The notes below the pieces were generated by a model. That model did no database searches. It was not told where the DNA came from and was given only the letters and a program-made list of their open reading frames with translations. DNA of 64,000 nucleotides. Source: Deinococcus aetherius (GTDB lineage Bacteria > Deinococcota > Deinococci > Deinococcales > Deinococcaceae). Where the stretch lies: assembly GCF_025997855.1 (NCBI RefSeq), contig NZ_AP026562.1, forward strand, positions 186,001-250,000. The letters run 5' to 3'. Position 1 is the stretch's first letter; the number at the start of each line of letters is the position of its first letter. Positions 1 through 8,772 of this stretch are shown one piece after another. The position numbers were made by a program, and so were the translations under genes.

Positions 1-730
1 CGAGCGCCGAGAGCAACACCTTGCCCACCGTCCCCAGGTACGCCGCGCGCCCCTCCTCGCCGCTCCCCACGTCGGCGGTGGCGTCGAGGTTCAGGCCCGC
101 CACGATCTCCAGCCCCAGCTCGCGGGCGAGCCCCGGCAGGTCGTGGGCCACCGCCCGCGCCCCGCTGGAGCGGCCCTCCTCGTCCGGGGTGGCGACGAGC
201 AGGAGGTGGCCGGGCCGCTCGCCCAGGGGCAGGCGGCTGTAGCGCTCCAGCACCGCGAGCCCGGCGGCCAGCCCGCCCTTCATGTCGAGGAGGCCCCGCC
301 CCGGCAGGAACTCCCCACCCGCCAGGTCCGCGAGCGCGAGCCGTTCGGCGGCCCCCAGCGTCTCTCCCTCCGACAGGCTGCGGGTGATCTGCTCGGCGAG
401 CGCCCGGGCGTCCCCCGCAAGAGGCTGCCACTCCCCGTAGTCGTCGGTGCCCACGGTGTCGTAGTGCCCGGCAAGCAAGACGGTCCGCGCGCCCTGCCCC
501 CGCACGAGCGCGTAGAGGTTCCATGCCCCGTGCCCCGACCGCGCCGGACTCAGCCACACGTCCTCCGGGTGATCCACAAACCCCGGCCAGCTCCGCACCT
601 CGGCCAGCAGCCGCCCCGCGAACTCCGCCTCCCCCAGTGTCCCCGTCACGCTGGGCCAGCTCGTCAGCAGGAGAGCGAGGTCGCGGGTCCGGTCAAACCA
701 GTCGGAGTGGACGGGGGCGGATTGGGTCAT
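1..730 (-). CDS. M20-family metallohydrolase, RocB-like (partial, C-terminus off window)
   Basis: The 3' end lies outside the window. The visible ~243 residues show the M20 metal-site pattern: GHYDTVG near residue 87, LLDMKGG near 146 and ATPDEEGR near 176. GTVGKVLLSAL near the cut end recalls the RocB branch (arginine-utilisation N-deacylase type). The ATG at 730 is preceded by CAGGAG at good spacing. It diverges from the LysR gene at 871, which could regulate it. The RocB assignment rests on motif memory; M20 membership is firm, the substrate is not. Confidence 0.8.
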   Translation of the reverse strand, partial: MTQSAPVHSDWFDRTRDLALLLTSWPSVTGTLGEAEFAGRLLAEVRSWPGFVDHPEDVWLSPARSGHGAWNLYALVRGQGARTVLLAGHYDTVGTDDYGEWQPLAGDARALAEQITRSLSEGETLGAAERLALADLAGGEFLPGRGLLDMKGGLAAGLAVLERYSRLPLGERPGHLLLVATPDEEGRSSGARAVAHDLPGLARELGLEIVAGLNLDATADVGSGEEGRAAYLGTVGKVLLSAL

Positions 731-870
731 GGGGGGCTCCTGAGCGAAAATGAGAGAGATTAGGAAGAGGATACGTAGGCTTCATCAAGCCTCGACCCGA
801 GCTTAATCCCTCTGCTCAGAACTGTGTGGACGAACACTTATCTGCGGAAGAGCTGCTATGAATAAAACTG

Positions 871-1740
871 ATGGCCGACGGTGGTCCCACCCTGACGCAT
901 CTGCGCGTTTTCCTCGCCGTGGTGCGGACGGGGAGCTTCAGCACCGCCGCCGTGGAGCTGGACCTCACCCAATCGGGGGTAAGCCACAACGTCAAGCAGC
1001 TTGAGCAACTTCTAGGCGTGGCGCTGCTGCACCGGGGAGCCGGGGGCGCTCGGCCCACCTCCGGGGGCCTGCGGGTGGCCGAGCTGGCGCAGCAGATGCT
1101 GGAACTCGCGGGGCAACTGCCCGCCGCCGCGCGTGCCGAGGTGCCCCTCAACGGGCTGGTGCGGATCGCCAGTTTTCCCAGCCTGGCCGGGCAACTCCTG
1201 CCGGGCGTGGTGGCCCGGATGCGCGAACTGCACCCCGGGGTCGAGGTGCAGGTGCAAGACGCGTACCTGGAGCGCGACGCGGTGGACGCGGCGGTCCTCA
1301 CCCTCCAGGCGGACGTGGGGCTCACCCAGCTTCCAGCGCACCCCCGCCTGCTGCCCACCCCCATCGGCGAGGACCCCTACGACCTGCTGCTCCCCCGGGG
1401 ATGGGAGGAGGCGGGTGTCTGGAACCGCCCCTACATCCACCTCGGCTCGGCCCGGGAGGACTTCGTGCTCCGGGCGCTGGGGCGGGCGGGCGTCCAACTG
1501 CGGCCCGCCCTGACCCTGACGACCGAGGGCGCGATCCTGGCGATGGTGGCGCGTGGGCTGGGCTTCTCGGTCCTGCCGCGCCTCGCGCTCGGCGAGCTGC
1601 CCCCCGGGGTCAGGCGGGCGGCCCTCCCCTTGCCTCTCGCCCGCACCCTGGGCACGGTCCACCGTCCCGGCGCCCTCACCCCCGCGACCCGGGCCGTGCT
1701 GGGGTTGCTGTGGGAGTCCCGTCTGCTCTCCCAGGGTTGA
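871..1740 (+). CDS. LysR-family transcriptional regulator
   Basis: A 289-residue protein, the usual LysR length. The N-terminal winged HTH spans about residues 8-65, with recognition-helix sequence LDLTQSGVSHNVKQLE; the rest is a periplasmic-binding-like effector domain. It diverges from the M20 hydrolase, the usual arrangement for LysR and its target, so that hydrolase is the first target to consider. It ends 4 bases before the convergent permease gene. No strong ribosome-binding site precedes the ATG. Confidence 0.85.
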   Translation: MADGGPTLTHLRVFLAVVRTGSFSTAAVELDLTQSGVSHNVKQLEQLLGVALLHRGAGGARPTSGGLRVAELAQQMLELAGQLPAAARAEVPLNGLVRIASFPSLAGQLLPGVVARMRELHPGVEVQVQDAYLERDAVDAAVLTLQADVGLTQLPAHPRLLPTPIGEDPYDLLLPRGWEEAGVWNRPYIHLGSAREDFVLRALGRAGVQLRPALTLTTEGAILAMVARGLGFSVLPRLALGELPPGVRRAALPLPLARTLGTVHRPGALTPATRAVLGLLWESRLLSQG

Positions 1741-1744
1741 TTCC

Positions 1745-2668
1745 CTACTTGACCGCCCCCTCCAGCCCGCGCATGAAGAACCGCTGGGCGAAGAGGAAGA
1801 GCAGCAGGATGGGCACCATCATGATCACCGCCCCCGCCGCCGTGTTGAAGATGTTGTCGTTGAAGGCCCCCTTGAGCTTGAGCATCTCGACCGCGAGCGG
1901 GAACTTGTCCTGCGCCCCGGTGAGGGCGATGGACGGCCAGAAGTAGGAGTTCCAGGTGTTCACCAGCGTGAAGATCGAGAGAGCCGCGATGCTCGGCACC
2001 GCCAGAGGCAGCATGACCCGCCGGAAGATCAGCCCCTCCCCCGCCCCGTCGATGCGCGCCGCTTCCAGCAGGCTCTGCGGAATCGCCAGGAACGCCTGCC
2101 GCATCAGGAAGATGCCGAAGGCCGTGCTCACGGTGGGCAGCACCACGCCGAGGTACGAGCCCAGGCCGAGCAGGGGACCGATCACGGGGACCTGCCGCAG
2201 GTGCGCCAGGGTGAGCATGTTCACGAGGAAGCTCGTCTCGGTGGGCAGCACCATCGTCGCCAGGATGACCCCGAAGATGAGCGCCCTGCCCCGGAACTCG
2301 TGCCGGGCGAGGGGGTAGGCGGCGAGCGCGGAGACGATCACGGTCAGGACCACGCTCAGGCCGCTGATCAGCAGGGAGTTGAGAAAGGCGCGCCCAATCG
2401 CCGGATACGTCTGCACCACGTTGAAAAAGTTTGCCAACGTGATTCGCTGCGGGAAGAGGCTCGCCGGAAAGTCGTACACGGTGCGCCCGGTCGTCACGGC
2501 GTTGCTGTCGGTCACGCTGATCACGAAGGTCCAGATCAGCGGAAAGGCCGCGAAGAGGAAGATGGCGAACAGCACGAGGTAGGTCAGGGCCTGCCGCAGG
2601 ACGGGACGGCCCCGTCGCCTCGTCACGGTGCGGGTGACCGGAGGAGCTGCCGGAACGGCCCGCGTCAC
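1745..2668 (-). CDS. carbohydrate ABC transporter permease (MalG type)
   Basis: Inner-membrane permease of 307 residues with about six hydrophobic segments and the EAARIDGAGEG loop that contacts the ATPase. The GTG start at 2668 overlaps the upstream permease stop in a GTGA junction, giving translational coupling; an in-frame extension further upstream would merely read through the other permease. No ATPase is encoded nearby, so a shared MsmK/MalK-type ATPase elsewhere probably powers it. Substrate unknown. Confidence 0.9.
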   Translation of the reverse strand: MTRAVPAAPPVTRTVTRRRGRPVLRQALTYLVLFAIFLFAAFPLIWTFVISVTDSNAVTTGRTVYDFPASLFPQRITLANFFNVVQTYPAIGRAFLNSLLISGLSVVLTVIVSALAAYPLARHEFRGRALIFGVILATMVLPTETSFLVNMLTLAHLRQVPVIGPLLGLGSYLGVVLPTVSTAFGIFLMRQAFLAIPQSLLEAARIDGAGEGLIFRRVMLPLAVPSIAALSIFTLVNTWNSYFWPSIALTGAQDKFPLAVEMLKLKGAFNDNIFNTAAGAVIMMVPILLLFLFAQRFFMRGLEGAVK

Positions 2669-3573
2669 GCCCGCACGCTCCCTTCGCGGAAGAGGCGGAA
2701 GTTCAGCACCGACAGCACGAGCGCGATGGCGGCCACGACGAGTCCGGCGGCGCTCGCCAGCCCGTAGTTGAAGTCCAGCCCGCCGAAGGACTTCTTGTAG
2801 ACGTACAGCAGCGCGGTGTAGGTGGAGTTGAGCGGCCCGCCCGTCCCGTTCGTGAAGACCAGCACCTCCTCCAGCACCCGGATCGCCGAGAGGGTGCTCA
2901 GCAGCGTGCACAGCAGGATGGTGGGCTGCATGAGGGGCACCGTGATCCGCCAGAAGCTCTGCCAGGGCGAGGCGCCGTCGAGCCGGGCGGCCTCCTCCAG
3001 CTCGCCGGGGATGTTCTGGAGCCCCGCCATGTACAGCACCATGTAGTACCCGAAGCCGCGCCAGAAGGTGACGAGCATGATCGCCCAGAAGGCCGTGTTC
3101 GGGTCGAGCAGCCAGCTCAGGTTGCTGCCTGGGCTCATCAGGTGCAGCCCCTTGAGAAGCCAGTTGAGCACCCCGTCCTTGTTGTAAATCCAGTCCCACA
3201 TCACGGCGGCGAGCGAGATGGAGGTGATCACGGGGACGTAGTACGCTGCCCGGAAGAAGGCGATGCCGGGCAGTTGCCGGTTCACCAGCACGGCGACCGC
3301 CAGCGAGGCGATCTGGAGGGCCGGGACGACGAGCAGGTACTTGACGCTGTTCAGGACGCTGATGTGAAACAGCTCATCCCCGGCCAGCGTGTGGAAGTTG
3401 CCCAGGCCGATCCACTTCGGCGGCGTGCGGGTGGCGAAGTTGGCGGCGGTGTACTCGGTGAAGCCCAGGTAAGAGCCGTACAGCACCGGGTACAGGGTGA
3501 ACACCACGAGGAGCAGCAGGGCGGGCAGCAGGAACAGGTACGAGACGGGTGCGCCGCGCAGGACCTTGAGCAT
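2665..3573 (-). CDS. carbohydrate ABC transporter permease (MalF type)
   Basis: A 302-residue permease with six predicted membrane spans and the EEAARLDGASPWQSF coupling loop near residue 195. It is the partner of the MalG-type permease downstream (4-bp overlap) and follows the solute-binding protein gene. AGGAGGCTCCC precedes the ATG. Sugar specificity cannot be read from the sequence. Confidence 0.9.
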   Translation of the reverse strand: MLKVLRGAPVSYLFLLPALLLLVVFTLYPVLYGSYLGFTEYTAANFATRTPPKWIGLGNFHTLAGDELFHISVLNSVKYLLVVPALQIASLAVAVLVNRQLPGIAFFRAAYYVPVITSISLAAVMWDWIYNKDGVLNWLLKGLHLMSPGSNLSWLLDPNTAFWAIMLVTFWRGFGYYMVLYMAGLQNIPGELEEAARLDGASPWQSFWRITVPLMQPTILLCTLLSTLSAIRVLEEVLVFTNGTGGPLNSTYTALLYVYKKSFGGLDFNYGLASAAGLVVAAIALVLSVLNFRLFREGSVRA

Positions 3574-3599
3574 GGGAGCCTCCTTGGGGCCAAAGGCGA

Positions 3600-3638
3600 G
3601 GGGCCGGGGCAGAGGCCGTGACCTCCCTCCCCGGCCCC
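3600..3638 (-). terminator. GC-rich stem-loop between binding-protein and permease genes
   Basis: A perfect 10-bp inverted repeat (GGGGCCGGGG / CCCCGGCCCC) with a 19-base loop and no U tract. In this position it more likely stabilises or attenuates the mRNA, favouring excess binding protein over permease, than fully terminates transcription. A matching structure lies at 58,463-58,493 in the arabinose importer. Confidence 0.5.
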
Positions 3639-3651
3639 CGCCCCCGCGTGT

Positions 3652-4908
3652 TCACTTCATCATGGAATTCCAGGCGGTCGCCGCGTCGTTCAGTGCCTGC
3701 TGCGCGGTCTTGCGGCCCAGGAAGGCGGCCTCGATGTTGTCGTCGAAGGCCTTGAACATGTCGGTGGGGTTTTTCAGCGGGGGGATCGCGGTCTTGAGAT
3801 TCGCCCCGTTCGCGCCGATCATGCCGGTCGCGCGCTCGATGGGGTCCTTGCTCGACCGGGCCTGGGCGAAGTAGGGGTCGCGGTCGGAGCCCGCAGCCGT
3901 GGGCACCACGGGCACGATCTTGGCGAAGGCGACCTGGTTGGCGCGGTTGGTCATGAATTTGGCGAAGAGGAGCGCCTCTTTCGGGTGGGGTGCGGCCTTG
4001 GGAATCACGAGCGCCATGCCGCCGCCCGCCTGGACCTTCCCGGCCCCGAGCGGCGCCATCGTCACCTGCGACGCCGCGTAGATCGCCTTGTTGTTGTCCT
4101 TGACGCGGTTGAGTGCCTGAGGGCCGCCGATGATGGTGGCGAGCTTGCCCTGGGTGTACAGCTCCTGGCTGAGCTGGAAGGCTTCTTTCCGCAACAGGTC
4201 CTGCGGAATCACGTCGGCCTTGTACAGGTCGATGTACGACTGGAGGACTCGGGCGTGCGCCGGGGAGTTGAAGACGGCCTGATTGCCCCGAATCAAGGGC
4301 AACCCCTCGTCCACGAAGACCCCCAGGAAGGTGCCGCCCTGGGGGTCCTTGATCGCGGGCGCCCAGCCGTAGGCTCCCGTCTTCGCCTTGACCTGTTTGG
4401 CGAAGGCGATCATCTGCGCCGTGGTCTTGGGGAGAGCCGTCACGCCCGCCTTCTTCACGAGGTCGTTGTTGTAGGCCATCACGCCCGTGTTGAAGGAGGC
4501 GTACCACGGCAGACCGTACACCTTGCCGTTCACCGTGAAGTTGCTCAGCGAGTTGGGGTAATAGAGCGTCTTCAGGCTGGGCCCGACCGCCGCGCCCAGA
4601 TCGGTCAGGAAACCGCTGTCCGCCGCCTTCTGGGTGGACTCGACCCAGAGGTTCACCACGTCGGGCGGGGTGCCGAGCGAGACGGCGGTGATGAATTCCT
4701 GCTCCAGCGTCCCCTGCTTGTCGATGTAGTTGACCTTGATGCCCGGGTTCTGTTTCTCGAAGGCGGCGATCACACCCTTGATGTAGTCGTCGAACTTGGG
4801 GCTGAGGTAGTACGTCCAGAAGTTGAGCTGCACCGGCTGCTGGGCCTGAGCCGGGCTGAGGGCGGCGACACCGAGCGCCAGGGTGAGCATTCGCAGGGCG
4901 TGTTTCAT
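3652..4908 (-). CDS. extracellular sugar-binding protein of ABC transporter
   Basis: A 418-residue family-1 solute-binding protein. The signal peptide is MKHALRMLTLALGVAALSPA followed by QAQQ, so it is secreted to the envelope. The ATG at 4908 was chosen because CAGGAGG lies just upstream and a longer frame lacks a signal sequence. It is first gene of the importer operon, with a strong promoter at 5076-5104. The ligand is unknown, presumably a mono- or oligosaccharide. Confidence 0.9.
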   Translation of the reverse strand: MKHALRMLTLALGVAALSPAQAQQPVQLNFWTYYLSPKFDDYIKGVIAAFEKQNPGIKVNYIDKQGTLEQEFITAVSLGTPPDVVNLWVESTQKAADSGFLTDLGAAVGPSLKTLYYPNSLSNFTVNGKVYGLPWYASFNTGVMAYNNDLVKKAGVTALPKTTAQMIAFAKQVKAKTGAYGWAPAIKDPQGGTFLGVFVDEGLPLIRGNQAVFNSPAHARVLQSYIDLYKADVIPQDLLRKEAFQLSQELYTQGKLATIIGGPQALNRVKDNNKAIYAASQVTMAPLGAGKVQAGGGMALVIPKAAPHPKEALLFAKFMTNRANQVAFAKIVPVVPTAAGSDRDPYFAQARSSKDPIERATGMIGANGANLKTAIPPLKNPTDMFKAFDDNIEAAFLGRKTAQQALNDAATAWNSMMK

Positions 4909-5075
4909 GGGGGCCTCCTGGGGGGAGAGGGGGAGTGGGAAAGGGCTTTTTACTCGCCGCGCCGGGGCGGCGGGATGCACCGGGCAGGCGTGGACGACCG
5001 CCTTCGTTGCGCTCCTCCGGAGGGGGTCCGGGCACCCATGACGGCACCTGCACTTGTGATTTGGTGAACACTTCG

Positions 5076-5104
5076 ATGGTAGGCCGGGGTCCGGGGCTTG
5101 TCAA
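5076..5104 (-). promoter_or_regulatory. sigma-70-type promoter of the first sugar ABC operon
   Basis: On the minus strand TTGACA (5099-5104), a 17-base spacer, then TACCAT (5076-5081) as the -10. Just downstream lies AGTGTTCACC-AAATCACAAG, in the position the arabinose operators occupy at 59,928 and 61,633, so a repressor site is plausible. The remaining sequence of the 4,909-5,229 gap shows no gene. Confidence 0.7.
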
Positions 5105-5229
5105 CGGCAGGCCCGACTCCTTCCCCCTCGATGTCCTGCCCCCGGGGTACGCGCTGACGAATATTGGCGTGAATGGGCAGTCCAGCGAGTCGTCGGACAG
5201 ACGTACCGGGCGAGTTACCCCCGTCGCTC

Positions 5230-5589
5230 TCAGTTCTCCACGAGGAAACGCAGGGCCGCCTGGAGCGTGCCCACGTCTTGAACATCCACCGTGCCCCACT
5301 GGCGCACGATGCGGGCCGGGTCAATCGCGCGGGCATGCATCACGAGCGCCGTGGAGTCTGCGGGTAGCCCACCCGGGCGCGCCTTGAGTTGGGGGGCCAG
5401 CGGCCCGGTGAGTTTGTTCGCCGTGGTGAGCGGCACGACGAAGGAGAGCGGGCGGGAACCGGAGGCCCGAATCGTCTTCATGTCGCTGAGCACGATGCAG
5501 GGGCGTTTCCTGCCCTGCTCACTCCCCGTCGAGGGGTCAAGGTCGACGAGGATCACGGCGCCGCGTGCGTAAGCCTGACCTCTCGTCAT
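5230..5589 (-). CDS. PemK/MazF-family toxin
   Basis: A 119-residue protein with the MazF fold signature: GAVILVDLDPSTGSEQGRKR followed by PCIVLSD near residues 10-36, and a later FVVPLTT strand. Family members are sequence-specific endoribonucleases. The start overlaps the upstream HTH gene stop (ATGA), so it is second in a toxin-antitoxin pair. Family assignment is firm; activity is inferred. Confidence 0.85.
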   Translation of the reverse strand: MTRGQAYARGAVILVDLDPSTGSEQGRKRPCIVLSDMKTIRASGSRPLSFVVPLTTANKLTGPLAPQLKARPGGLPADSTALVMHARAIDPARIVRQWGTVDVQDVGTLQAALRFLVEN

Positions 5590-5957
5590 GCAGGCTGACC
5601 CTCGAAGGCCGCAGTCCAGGCGTCCAATTCCGCGTCGGGCGTGTCGGCTTCCAGTTCCCGCAGTTGGGCCTTCAGCTCGCCCGCTCCACCGTCGAGCAGG
5701 TGAGCCGTATCCACCTCAGGGGCCTCCGGCGCGACCTCGCTGTATTGCAGGAGATCGCCGACCGTGTACTGCTGCCCGGTCAGTGCCCTCAGCCCGTCGA
5801 GCACTGCTGACAGGGTTTCAAAGTCCACACGCTCCGTCTTACCGTTGTAAAACGCATTTACTGTCGCGTAGCGCAGGCCCCCCGCCTGCGCCAGTTCGAT
5901 CTGCTTGATGCGATGACGGCCCATGATCTCGGGCAGCGCGTTCCTGATCTCCCCCAT
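5586..5957 (-). CDS. HTH (XRE-like) antitoxin
   Basis: A 123-residue protein with an N-terminal helix-turn-helix (IKQIELAQAGGLRYATVNAF, about residues 14-33) and an acidic C-terminal half rich in E and D, typical of a toxin-binding tail. It precedes the PemK/MazF gene with a 4-bp overlap. No Shine-Dalgarno is visible before the ATG at 5957. Instead TAAACT sits 7 bases upstream (5965-5970), the layout of a leaderless Deinococcus transcript. An alternative ATG lies at 5975. Confidence 0.75.
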   Translation of the reverse strand: MGEIRNALPEIMGRHRIKQIELAQAGGLRYATVNAFYNGKTERVDFETLSAVLDGLRALTGQQYTVGDLLQYSEVAPEAPEVDTAHLLDGGAGELKAQLRELEADTPDAELDAWTAAFEGQPA

Positions 5958-6191
5958 ACAGACTAGTTTATACATGATATGGTACGGCACATACCCTTCG
6001 ACGTACATCCTCTGTCGGGAAAGGGGCGGTTGATGGGCGCCGTACCTCTGGAGAAGCCGACTTCTGCTCCCGCCGCGTCGTCTTCAGAAGCAAAACGTCT
6101 TCGCCCGGCTTGGAGAGCCGGATGGCGCCAAGGACCAACGGTTCATCTGGCGGGGCCTCACCACGAGTGCAGCCTCCGGTAAGGTTTCCTC

Positions 6192-7661
6192 ATGACCCAG
6201 GGCGCCCGCACCCTCATCGTCGACGTGCCCGGCCCGGACCTCACCCCGGCGCAGGGCCGGTTCCTCCGGGCGCATGACTTCGGGGGGGTGTGCCTCTTCG
6301 CGCGCAACATCCGCACGCCGGAGCAAACCGCTCGGCTGATCCGCGACCTGCGGGACGCGCTGGGCGAGGGCGCCTGGATCGCCACCGACCAGGAGGGCGG
6401 GGCGGTGCTGCGCAGGCTGGACGTGCCGCCGCCCCCCGCTCCCCTGGCGCTGGGCGTCATCGGGAGCGAGGACGCCGCGCGGGAGGCGGGGGCGGTCGCG
6501 GCGCGGGGCCTGATCGAACTGGGGATCAACTGGGACTTCGCGCCCAGCCTGGACGTCAACGTCGATCCCCGCAATCCCGTGATCGGCGAGCGGGCCTTCG
6601 GGGACGACCCGGCCCTCGTCGCGCGGCTGGGCACCGCCTGGGCGCTGGGGCTGGAGGCGCAGGGGGTGATGGCGGCCGTGAAGCACTTCCCCGGCCACGG
6701 GGACACGCACCAGGACAGCCACCTCACCCTGCCGGTGGTGGACAAGCTCCCCTCGGCGCTGGAGGCGACCGAGTGGCCCCCCTTCCGCACGGCGGTGGCG
6801 GCGGGGGTAGGCAGCGTGATGACCGCCCACATCGTCTACCCGGCACTCGACCCCCATCGGCCCGCGACCCTCTCCCCCGCCCTGCTCACCGGGCTGCTGC
6901 GGGAGCGGTGGGGCTACGGCGGGGTGGTGGTGACGGACGCGACCGACATGCGCGCCATCGCCGACCGTTTCCCGCACGGCGCGGCGGCCCCCCTCGCGCT
7001 CGCCGCCGGGGCGGACGCGGTGCTGAGTTGCGGGCACGGCGAGATGGAGACGCACGCGGAGCACGCCCAGGCGCTGGATGCCGCGCTGAGGGAGGGCTCG
7101 CTGACCGAAGCGCGGGTGGAGGAGGCACGGGCCCGGCTGGAACACGCGGCGCGGCGTTTTCCGGGAACACCCCGCCCTTACCCGGCGGAGCGGCGGTCGA
7201 CGGACGAGGCCAGCGTGGAGGGGTGGGCACGGGAGGCGCTGACCCTCACCGGGGACGTGCCGCGCCTGTCCCCGGACGAACCCGTGCTCCTCTACGCCCC
7301 GCGCACCGCGCCCGTCGGCGGGCCGTACGGGGACGCCCCGAGCGGCGAGGCGCTAGCGGACGCGCTGCGCGCCCGGCTTCCCCGCCTCCAGGTGGCCCTG
7401 CACGAGGAGGAGGCGCGGGAACCCGACTGGGCGCTGCTCCGGGCTTTCCCCGACGCACCCGTCATCCTCGCCACCCTCGACCGTTGGACGCCCCCCGGCT
7501 GGCAGGCCCGACTCGCGCGGGCCCTGCCAGGCCGAACAGCCGTCCATCTGGCCCTGTGGACGGTCCACGCCTTCGAGGGCGCCGCACTGCCCACGCTCGC
7601 CACCCACGGGTTCCGGGAGGTCAACCTGAGGGCGGCGGCGGCGGCGCTGATGCGGGGCTGA
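6192..7661 (+). CDS. glycoside hydrolase family 3, beta-N-acetylhexosaminidase (NagZ-like)
   Basis: A 489-residue GH3 protein. KHFPGHGDTHQDSHLTLP (near residue 164) is the NagZ-type His/Asp signature and VVVTDATDMRAI (near 246) holds the nucleophile Asp. NagZ enzymes cleave N-acetylglucosamine from muropeptides in peptidoglycan recycling. There is no signal peptide, so a cytoplasmic location is expected. The C-terminal ~130 residues form an extra domain beyond the core (TIM barrel) seen in short NagZ. Confidence 0.85.
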   Translation: MTQGARTLIVDVPGPDLTPAQGRFLRAHDFGGVCLFARNIRTPEQTARLIRDLRDALGEGAWIATDQEGGAVLRRLDVPPPPAPLALGVIGSEDAAREAGAVAARGLIELGINWDFAPSLDVNVDPRNPVIGERAFGDDPALVARLGTAWALGLEAQGVMAAVKHFPGHGDTHQDSHLTLPVVDKLPSALEATEWPPFRTAVAAGVGSVMTAHIVYPALDPHRPATLSPALLTGLLRERWGYGGVVVTDATDMRAIADRFPHGAAAPLALAAGADAVLSCGHGEMETHAEHAQALDAALREGSLTEARVEEARARLEHAARRFPGTPRPYPAERRSTDEASVEGWAREALTLTGDVPRLSPDEPVLLYAPRTAPVGGPYGDAPSGEALADALRARLPRLQVALHEEEAREPDWALLRAFPDAPVILATLDRWTPPGWQARLARALPGRTAVHLALWTVHAFEGAALPTLATHGFREVNLRAAAAALMRG

Positions 7662-7769
7662 GGAAGAGGGGCTCGGAGAAGCCCCGAAACGCGGGCGCCC
7701 TGACCCCGCCGAATCCCGCACCCGGTTCTCCTGCGCGTGGCCGAACAGCCGTGCTAGGGTCGGCGCGGA

Positions 7770-8156
7770 GTGACGAGACGGCGGCGGCGACGGTTCGCGT
7801 TCGGGTGGTTCAGCGTCTTCCTGCGGGTGACGCTGCTCGTCCTGCTCGTGCTGTGGGGGCTGATCGTCTGGCAGTGGTTGGCCCGCTCGTGTGGAACGGG
7901 GTCAGGCGCTCACCTCGCTCAGCAGTTCCTCGGCACGCTCCCCCAGCCGCTGCATCCTGGGCTCGGCCTGGGTGGGGGCGAGCTTGCCCGACTGGGCCGC
8001 GCCCCGCACCTGAAGGAAGTCGTCGCGCAGCCGCTGGACGGCCCTCACGCGCTCGGGGGTGGGGCGGCGGGCGACCGCCGTGAGGGCCTGGGCGATGAGT
8101 TCTCGCGTCCGCTCCGTGGTATCGGCTTGGGCTTCCATCGTCAAGCTCCACAGTAG
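7770..8156 (+). CDS. possible small membrane protein, overlapping antisense gene
   Basis: GTG start, then eight basic residues and one hydrophobic span (about residues 13-38: strings of L, V and W). The frame stays open to 8156, but beyond codon 44 it runs opposite the better-supported gene 7902-8138 and looks like a shadow. If real, the protein may be shorter and interrupted by a frameshift near 7900. Function unknown. Confidence 0.25.
   Translation: MTRRRRRRFAFGWFSVFLRVTLLVLLVLWGLIVWQWLARSCGTGSGAHLAQQFLGTLPQPLHPGLGLGGGELARLGRAPHLKEVVAQPLDGPHALGGGAAGDRREGLGDEFSRPLRGIGLGFHRQAPQ
7902..8138 (-). CDS. small hypothetical protein, helical
   Basis: A 78-residue, charge-rich, probably all-helical protein (heptad-like Leu spacing in ELIAQALTAVARR and VRAVQRLRDDFLQVR). 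The ATG at 8138 has GGAG seven bases upstream; a TTG at 8144 is an alternative. No family is recognised. It sits between the GH3 gene and the paired receiver genes. Confidence 0.5.
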   Translation of the reverse strand: MEAQADTTERTRELIAQALTAVARRPTPERVRAVQRLRDDFLQVRGAAQSGKLAPTQAEPRMQRLGERAEELLSEVSA

Positions 8157-8301
8157 GACACGGCGCGGGCCATGTCAGCCCTCCCCCCCGGGTGGGCCGG
8201 GCCCGATGCTGAGGACGCCCTCCATCCGGCGTTGAGCATTGGCCGCGCCTTTCTTGAGGAAAAGGTTGCGCCTGCGGGGTGGCGGGTAGAGTGGGAGGGC
8301 C

Positions 8302-8736
8302 ATGACGCGCCCCCTGCGCCTGCTGCTGATCGACGACAGCCTGGTGGATCGCCAGCTCGCCGAGGAGGTCTTCGCCGAGTACGGCGGGCTGTGCACCGTC
8401 ACCACCTGCGCGAGCGGGGCCGCCGCCCTCGAACACCTGGGGGAGGCGAGGACCACCCTGCCCGACGTGATCCTGCTCGACATCAACATGCCCGGCATGA
8501 ACGGCTTCGAGGTGCTGGCCGCCCTCAAGGCGCACCCGCGACTCGCCCAGATTCCGGTCGTCATGCTCACGACGTCGAGCCACGAGTCGGACGTCACCCG
8601 GGCGTACACCCTGCACGCGAGTTCCTACCTCGTCAAGTCGGTGAATTTCCGGGACTTCGTGACCCAGATCGAGAGCTTTCTGGAGTTCTGGAGGACCGCC
8701 CGCCTCACCACCTGGCCGGAGATGATCGCTCGCTGA
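8302..8736 (+). CDS. stand-alone response-regulator receiver protein
   Basis: A 144-residue CheY/Rcp1-like receiver domain with no output domain. Acidic pair DD in LLLIDDSLVD, phospho-acceptor Asp in VILLDINMPGMNGFEV, T in MLTTSS and K in SYLVKS are all present. It probably relays phosphate or binds a partner. A second receiver follows 36 bp downstream and no histidine kinase is in the window. Confidence 0.9.
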   Translation: MTRPLRLLLIDDSLVDRQLAEEVFAEYGGLCTVTTCASGAAALEHLGEARTTLPDVILLDINMPGMNGFEVLAALKAHPRLAQIPVVMLTTSSHESDVTRAYTLHASSYLVKSVNFRDFVTQIESFLEFWRTARLTTWPEMIAR

Positions 8737-8772
8737 AGGCCACGCCGGGGCTCCTCGGCTACCCTGGGGTGC

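Noticed and set aside
1553..2767. A 404-codon plus-strand frame across the LysR 3' end and the permease gene
   Set aside because: It is antisense to a clear ABC permease and its translation is low-complexity (His/Asp/Glu-rich), a typical high-GC shadow.
5050..5075. A copy of the arabinose operator downstream of the first importer promoter
   Set aside because: The sequence has TTCACC and ATCACA but not the 14-bp operator; at best it is a site for a different repressor.
3374..5299. A 641-codon minus-strand frame over the binding-protein gene
   Set aside because: It is an out-of-frame shadow of the binding protein with Pro/Arg/Gly-rich content and no domain.
5968..5985. Operator palindrome TATACATGATAT in the toxin-antitoxin promoter
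   Set aside because: The arms TATA and ATAT are not true inverted repeats outside the central CATG.
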